Source: Saccharum officinarum (taxonomy: Eukaryota > Streptophyta > Magnoliopsida > Poales > Poaceae). From it: DNA of 64,000 nt. A program made the position numbers and the translations under genes. The notes below the pieces were generated by a model. That model was not told the DNA's origin. It made no database searches and was given only the letters and a program-made list of their open reading frames with translations. The stretch's first letter is position 1, and each line of letters opens with the position of its first letter. This document shows, one piece after another, positions 57,591-64,000 of this stretch. The stretch lies in NCBI GenBank assembly GCA_020631735.1, contig CM036223.1:8904191-8968190 (forward strand), in the 5' to 3' direction.

Positions 57591-60500
57591 CTATCCTCAC
57601 CTATTAGACAGTAGGAACGCCATGTAGATGCAGTTGATGGTTACTTTGCTCACTGGTATATATGTTAGAGGATGGGGTGACCGTGAGTGGATGTACATAG
57701 GCCGCTCAAGTCAGAGTGATTTCACCCATTAATGGATAATGAAGACCAATGATTTCTTGGAACTAGCATTTGGCGAGTCTGCTAAAGGAGCGATTCTAGT
57801 TTTGTGTCTCTGCAAGAGATGTGCAAACAGAAAAAGGAAAAACAATGTGGACATGGGTAAACATCTTTTGAAGAATGGATTTACACTGGACTATTCTCGG
57901 TGGGTCCACCATGGTGAAGCCCATCGTCTGAGAGAGGAGGTGGTGAGACCCCACATCGAGGATTTTGATGTTGGTGCCGAGGTAGCAGACATGTTAGATG
58001 ACTGGCACGAAGGACAGTACGGTGAAGGACGTACAGAGGAGGAGATGGAGGTGACCGCAAAGGCGTTCTACGACATGATGTCTTCAGCACAGAAACCCCT
58101 TCACGATCGGACATCGGTTTCTCAACTAGAAGCCATTGGACACTTAATGGGGTTCAAGTATGAGTGTAGCATGAGTCGAGAACACTTCAATGATATGTTG
58201 ATCGTGATTGGCAGCCTGCTTCCGGATGGCCACATTCTGCCAAAGAGCATGTACGAGTCACAGAAACTTCTTCATGCACTCAAGATGCCATATGATCAGA
58301 TACATGTTTGTCTGAAGGGGTGCGTCCTATTTATGAAAGAACAGAAGGATGCAAATTACTGTCCAAAGTGTAAATCCTCTAGGTACCTGGAGGTAGACTC
58401 TGGTGATGGCTAGAAGAGGCAGCTTACAATCCTCGTGAAGATCCTACGGCACCTCCCATTCATACTAAGGATCCAACGGCTATACATGACCGAGGAATCC
58501 ACGAAACAGATGACATGGCACAAAAAAGGGAAACGATACAATGCTGACAAACTGGTACTTCCATCCGATGGTGAAGCATGGACCCGCTTTGATGGCATTC
58601 ATCGTGAGAAAGCAGATGAGGCTCGTAATGTACGTGTTGTGCTAGCAACAGATGGGTTCAATCCTTATGGATTGATGGCTGCCCTATACACATGTTGGCC
58701 CATGTTCGTTATCCCCCTCAATCTTCCCCTGGCGTATGCTTTCAAAGACAGAACATATTCTTGTCATTGATAATTCCTGGACACCCAGGGAGTGATATGG
58801 GTGTGTACATGGAGTCTGTGATTGATGAATTGGTCAGTGCTTGGGAGGAAGGCGTATGGACATATGACCAAGCTACAAAGACAAGCTTCAAAATGCATGT
58901 TTGGTACCACTACTCCCTGCATGACTTTCTGGCCTATGGGATATTCTGTGCCTGGTGTGTTCATGGGAAGTTCCCATGCCCAATATGCAAGGAACATCTA
59001 AGGTTCATTTGGTTGCAGAAGGGTGGCAAGTATTCGTTGTTCGACAAACATCATCAATTCCTCCCTCTTGACCATCCATTCAGACAAGACATCAAGAACT
59101 TTATGAAAGGTGTCGTAGTGAAAGACCATCCACCGTAGATGATGACTGGTGCCGAGGTTCATGCTTAGATAGATGCTCTTGTGGCCAATCAAGAAGGTGG
59201 TGGTTTTGTGGGGTATGATGAGGAACACATGTGGACTCATAAGTCGGGCTTGACGAGGCTCCCCTATTTTGATGACCTCCTTCTCCTACATAACATTGAT
59301 GTAATGTACATTGAAAAGAATGTCACCGAGGCACTTTGGGGAACCATCATGGAAACTGAAAAGTCAAAGGACAACCCTAAGGCTAGAGTGGACATGGGAA
59401 TGTTATGCGATAGACCAAAGCAATAGATGCAGCCTCCTAGAGGCGGCAAGACATGGAAAAGGCTGAAGGCCGATTTCATCTTGGCTAGGAAACATAGGAG
59501 GGAAGTACTTGAATGGATGCAGACGCTAATGTTCCCTAATGGGTATGCATGGAATTTGAGGAGGGGAGTGAACTTATCTACTCTGTGAGTCAATGAGATG
59601 AAGAGTCCTGACTACCACATATGGATTGAGCGGCTTCTTCTGGTGATGGTTCGAGGCTATGTCCCTGAGCATGTGTGGCTAGCGCTGGCAGAGTTGAGCT
59701 AGTTCTTCCACCACCTCTGTGCCAAGGAGTTATCTTGGACCGTGATTGATGACTTGGAAAACATGGCGCTTGTGTTGCTCTGTAAGATGGAGAAGATCTT
59801 CCCACCCGGCTTCTTCAATCCGATGCAGCATTTGATATTGCACCTCCCATATGAGGCACGAATGGGGGCCGTGCAGGCCCATTGGTGCTATCCAATCGAG
59901 AGATGTCTAAAGACTCTTTGTAAAAAATGTAGAAATAAAGGCAAAATTGAGGTTTCCATTGCAGAGGCATACATTCTGGAGGAAGTGTCAAACTTCATAG
60001 AAAAATACTACGCCGAGAACCTTTCTAGCGTGCATAATCCACTCCCTCATTACAATGCTAGCAAAAATGAATCGAATCTCAGCCTTTTCTGAGGGCAACT
60101 CGGAAGCGCAAGTGCATCGACCACTAAGACCTTGATATATGAAGAGTGGCACTGCATCATGCTATATGTGTTGAATAACCTTGACGAGGTGGCACCATAC
60201 ATTGGGTAAGTTCTCAACGAACTTGTTTCAATACGCCATCACTATTCCTCATCCAACCCCTTGTTTCACATTGGTACAGGGAATTTCTTCATCACTTCTG
60301 GAATCAATCAAGGGATCCTACCCCACAGGAAGCTGATACCCTTCTTTCAAAGGGTGCGGGACCAAGGAGGACCGATTTCATTTCTTGGTTTAAAAACAAG
60401 GTACTTTTCAATTTAGCTCGTACTTAGTTTGACCTTCCAAGTTGCTCATATGTTTGAATAATATAATGATCTATCCTGCTCAAGCTTGCAGGCCCAAACC

Positions 60501-61286
60501 GATGCGTCTATCAGTGGTGAGTTGAGACAGGTTACAAATGGCTGTGCCTATAGGATCAAGTCATTTACCGGTTACGACGTGAATGGATATCGCTTTCACA
60601 CAGCAAGCTACGAGCAGAGTCGGCCCAATCGAAAAACCACAAATAGCAGAATTTTTAACCCCAGCACTAGCCTCGACTATTATGGAAGAATTGAAGGAAT
60701 ATATGAACTTTCATTTGCAAATGCCATCAAACCTCTTAGTCCTGTCATATTCAAGTGCCATTGGTTTGATCCTAGAGTAACGAGACGGACCCCTCATCTT
60801 GGGATAGTCGAAATTCGATAGCATTCTGTCTATCCAGGAGATGATGTCTCTATTGTGGCTCAACAGGTCACACAGGTTTATTATACCTCATACACATGCC
60901 AAACCAAAGAGCATCTTAAGGGTTGGGCTATTGTGCACAAGGTATCGCCACACGATAAACTACCTGTCCCAAACGATGAAGATTACAACTTCAACACAAA
61001 CACATATGACAGAGAGTTCTATCAAGAAGAGGGTCTACAAGGGAGGTTCGAGATAGACTTAACCGAAGCGATAGGAATGGATGTAGACAATGATTGGGTT
61101 GATGATGAGCACGATGGAGATGACGTGCAAAATGTGAAGGACTTACAAATGCTTGAGCGATTACGTTTAAGCAATGACAATGAAGACAACATTCCTCCTT
61201 CGGATAGTGTTGATTATTTCGACATGGTTGATAGTGATGATGAGACTTATGATCCAGCTAATCCCGATCATACAGATTATTTCTAA
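57591..61286 (+). pseudogene. CACTA TNP2-type transposase gene, broken
   Basis: The N-terminal block reads DREWMYIGRSSQSDFTH, then TAA at 57730-57732, where the family has a sense codon, then KTNDFLELAFGESAKGA and MGKHLLKNGF. The transposase core follows (VLATDGFNPYGLMAALYTCW near 58640-58690; a frameshift near 58728; FLSLIIPGHP; WVHGKFPCPICK-like zinc cluster near 58950-58990). Stops occur at 58411, 59137, 59167 and 59424. Later parts match the DUF4218 (ILHLPYEARMGAVQAHWCYP, about 59835-59895) and DUF4216 (GCAYRIKSFTGYDVNGYRFH) regions. An acidic C-terminus ends at 61286 after at least one intron (60400-60490). LTR2 interrupts its 5' side. Confidence 0.85.
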
Positions 61287-61429
61287 AACATGTAATACTA
61301 TGTTATTTTGTAATTATGTTTTGTTTATTTTGCATCTATTTCTAATTACTTCTTGTTTATTCTTTTTGATTTCTAATTAGCTCTTGTTTATTCTTTCCAA
61401 TTGCAGGTGATTGAACAAAGATAGTGGGC

Positions 61430-63560
61430 AACCATCAGAGGAACATGTGTGGTAGGGGATGGGGATGGGGATGGGGACGAGGAGAAGCAGGCTCGATAGA
61501 CGGACGAGGAGGGGGTGGGGACAAGGATGACGAGGAGGAGGCGGTAGGTATGGGTTCCACTTTGTCTAGTTCATCGAGTGTCTACTTGCGAGGTCCCGCG
61601 AGTCTCCCTTCTCCACTGGCTCCTCATTGATGCCCAGTGATTCACCACGAAGGACAAAAGTAAGTAACTTTAGATGTTATCAATACTTCTTCATATGATA
61701 TGTCAAAAATTGAAGAAGAAACTAATATTTTTTTCTTAATCACTTATGCAGAAACTAGATAGTTGTGTTGGGTGGTGGTCTTGCATGCCATGTCAATGGC
61801 ATCCTAGGTCTTCTATGCAAGACCCACTTCCCTGGCCTGGTTGACTACGCCAGGAAGAGGGAGCTAGCTTACACCTTTGACCACTATGCCAACGCCCCCG
61901 ACACGGAGGCTGACAACAAGGCGGTGCGGGTGAAGCGGGACTTTTGTGTAAGTCTTCATCGCACCACATTGCTCAATACATCGCATTCTTTTGACTTTTC
62001 TTTAAATAATGAATGGATACATTGTGTTTGTATGCTGCTTTATTACAAATGCGAGGAGGGATTTGAGGTCAGGGCGGAGGCGATACTTACCAAAGCCTGC
62101 AAAAAGCTCGTCGTGGACATCCATTATGAGGCGCACTTCCAGACCATCGTCACTTACCACAAGTCGATCCTTGGAGAGGATGTTAAGAAGCCACAAGCAA
62201 GAAGCATGACGCTGACCCGGGACCAATACATATAGGTAGATAAAGAACATTAATATTGATTCCTTTTGAGATTGAGTAGTCTTAATTTGTTCATCTTATA
62301 TAACAAATACTTGATGATGTGCAGATGTGTCCCTGGTCATGCGTCACGTATCCCGAATGTTGGGAGATGATGGTAGACAGGTGGTGTGGCCCCGAGTGGG
62401 CCGAAGCGCACAACGCTGCCCGAGAGCGGCGATCGCTGATGCCAGGTGTACCGTACCATCAAAGCAGTCGCAGCCTCACCGCATACGGATAAGCATGGGT
62501 ACTCGAATTCACTTCTCTATTCTAACGTTCAATTCTGCTTGATTTCTAATCATCTTGCTCTCTTTCTCGCAGTCAGCGTCACATGCGGGCCAGGAGTGCA
62601 CCACGTTCGTGGCATATGCTATGGCCCATAAGGGCAAGGCGATGTCTGACGTCTCCTACAACCCGGAGGACCCACTCGAGGCGTACAACAACCCGACCAT
62701 CTACACCCGCATCAATGAGTACACATCGACGGCAAGGTCTCTCCATGGAGACGACTATGACCCGAGCTCCCAAGACTTTGATCCAAAGGTCGTCATGAGG
62801 ATTGGAGGAGGCAAGAAGTATGGGTGGTACTATCTTGGCGACGGCATCATCGACGTGACCTCTACTCCCTCTCTCTCTCTCCAGATCCGAGCACGGAGCA
62901 CGGACGCAAGCATTCCCATACGCCCACGGCCGTACACTTCACAGCAGCGGATTCTGGCACTCCAAGTGATTCCTGTTTTATTCGTCATACATTGATATTT
63001 ATATACCCTAGCTTTGTATTATTCAAACATTGTGGTGAAATGTTGCAGGCCTAGGTCGGGCAATTGGAGGCCCTATGGGAGGCCGATCGGCAGAGGGTGG
63101 AGGCTTTGGAGGCCCAATGCGTGGCGATGGAGTAGAGGCAGCAGCAGCAGATGGCGGAGGTTCTCTAGTACATGCAAGCTCTTGGGCAAAAGACAGGTGT
63201 AGCTCCGCCAGCTTCGCTGTTCATTACACCGCCGCCTCCACCTCCCGGGAACACTACTCCTGTAAATATGAGTATGATTGTTTAAGTTTGTATATTCATG
63301 ATTAGGGTCAAACCACAACACTACTTGTAGCCTAGTGGATTTATTGTCTGACACATGCAATGTCTTCTTCTTTGTGCAGCCTCAATCGGCGGGTTCGAAT
63401 AATCCACCTCCTGGGCCCTCAAATGATCCTGGTCATGGTACACCACACTCTAAATGTGATCTGGATAGTTGTCTTTGCATTTGTTGTTCACTTGGTGATG
63501 GTGATGCACTTGTGTTAATTATTTGGACTTGTGATGGACTTGTGGATTTGTTTGGATGGA
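61430..63560 (+). pseudogene. CACTA second gene, TnpA-like (Transposase_24), probably multi-exon
   Basis: A Gly/Arg-rich start (61444-61630) leads into LACHVNGILGLLCKTHFPGL and YARKRELAYTFDHYANAP (to a gtaagt donor near 61948), then EEGFEVRAEAILTKACKKLV, VDIHYEAHFQTIVTYHKSIL and a TRDQYI end near 62234. Further exons carry CWEMMVDRWCGPEWAEAH (62365-62418), CTTFVAYAMAHKGKAMSDVS, YNPEDPLEAYNNP and VVMRIGGGKKYGWYYLGDG, then a Gln/Pro-rich tail to about 63470. Introns with gt/ag ends are likely. In-frame stops (63054, 63133, near 63169) suggest it is dead. Exon limits are approximate. Confidence 0.72.
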
Positions 63561-63690
63561 CTTGAGAACTTATGATTATATATGTGATATATATTGTGAT
63601 GCATGCGATATATGTGATGGATGTGAGATATATGTGATGTATATTTGGATGGATGTGAGATATATGTGATATATTATGTTTGTCACGATG
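63561..63690. repeat. AT-rich imperfect microsatellite
   Basis: Repeats of gatatatgtgat and ggatgtgagatatatg in about 130 bp between the TnpA-like gene and the subterminal repeats. Confidence 0.7.
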
Positions 63691-63705
63691 GAATGTAAAA
63701 ATAAA

Positions 63706-64000
63706 AAATCTTTGCCGAGTGCCGGCCGAAGAAGCACTCGACAAAGAATTTTAAAAAAAATTAAAAAATTCTTTGCCGAGTGCCGGCCCATGAGACACTC
63801 GACAAAGAATTTAAAAAAAATAAAAAATTCTTTGCCGAGTGCCGGCCTAGTTGGCACTCGGCAAAACAGTCGTCAGTACCACCGCTCCGTCACAGCAACT
63901 TTTCTTTGCCGAGTGCTGTCGTGGCTCTCGACAAAGAGGCATTTGCCGACAAAAATTTTGCCGTGCGCTCTTTGCCAAGTGCAGCACTCGGCAAAGCCTT
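63706..64000. mobile_element. CACTA subterminal repeat array, running off the window
   Basis: Units of tctttgccgagtgccggcc, a 3-9 bp spacer, then (g)cactcgacaaagaa recur at 63709, 63771 and 63831, about 61 bp apart, each a hairpin, followed by denser copies to 64000. These are the binding-site arrays of CACTA ends in grasses. The terminal CACTA repeat itself lies beyond the window. Confidence 0.9.

Noticed and set aside
63706..64000. CRISPR-like array of regularly spaced repeats
   Set aside because: The repeats are inverted CACTA subterminal motifs with A-rich spacers in a eukaryotic genome.

Overview
Plant nuclear DNA, almost certainly a grass and probably panicoid. This rests on chromovirus (Del/Tekay-type) LTR retrotransposons with LTRs of almost 5 kb, CACTA elements with TTTGCCGAGTG subterminal repeats, and grass-type MITEs. 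Nearly everything is transposable-element DNA in various states of decay. Only one host-type gene with an open frame is visible: a multi-pass membrane protein of about 403 residues on the minus strand (19113-20324; exon probably to 20372).

The window consists of three contigs joined by two gaps of 100 N (24560-24659 and 53125-53224). Contig 1 (1-24559) holds the 3' end of an LTR retrotransposon with a 902-bp LTR, a decayed L1-type LINE, a 13.5-kb gene-bearing block (6294-19783), the rest of that gene with its putative promoter, and then a nested long LTR running into the gap. Contig 2 (24660-53124) begins with the decayed pol of a Tekay-like element and its 4.85-kb 3' LTR (27793-32639). It then carries an inverted, nearly identical copy of the 13.5-kb block (32640-46061), a truncated second long LTR with PBS, an extra pre-gag ORF, a gag stub, two copies of a CACTA TnpA-like exon separated by degenerate telomere-like repeats, and CACTA subterminal repeats. 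Contig 3 (53225-64000) is a third long LTR inserted at the 5' end of a CACTA element with a broken TNP2 transposase, a TnpA-like second gene and hairpin-rich subterminal repeats at the window edge.

The main structure is the large inverted repeat. Its inner edge in contig 2 falls exactly where the Tekay LTR ends, inside codon 181 of the membrane-protein gene, and the first five bases after the LTR (ctatt) could be the target-site duplication. The simplest reading is that contig 2 carries a second allele or homeologous copy of the block, with the gene split by a retrotransposon, placed in reverse orientation next to contig 1. A real palindrome cannot be excluded from sequence alone.

The most unusual pattern is inside the long LTRs. 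Three divergent LTRs share a predicted short internal exon, open and in phase 1-1, followed by a GC-AG type donor and a downstream exon. Two of the three exons are exactly 159 nt. The intron between them carries a block that is better conserved than the exon. No CRISPR, rRNA, bacterial or organellar feature was seen.
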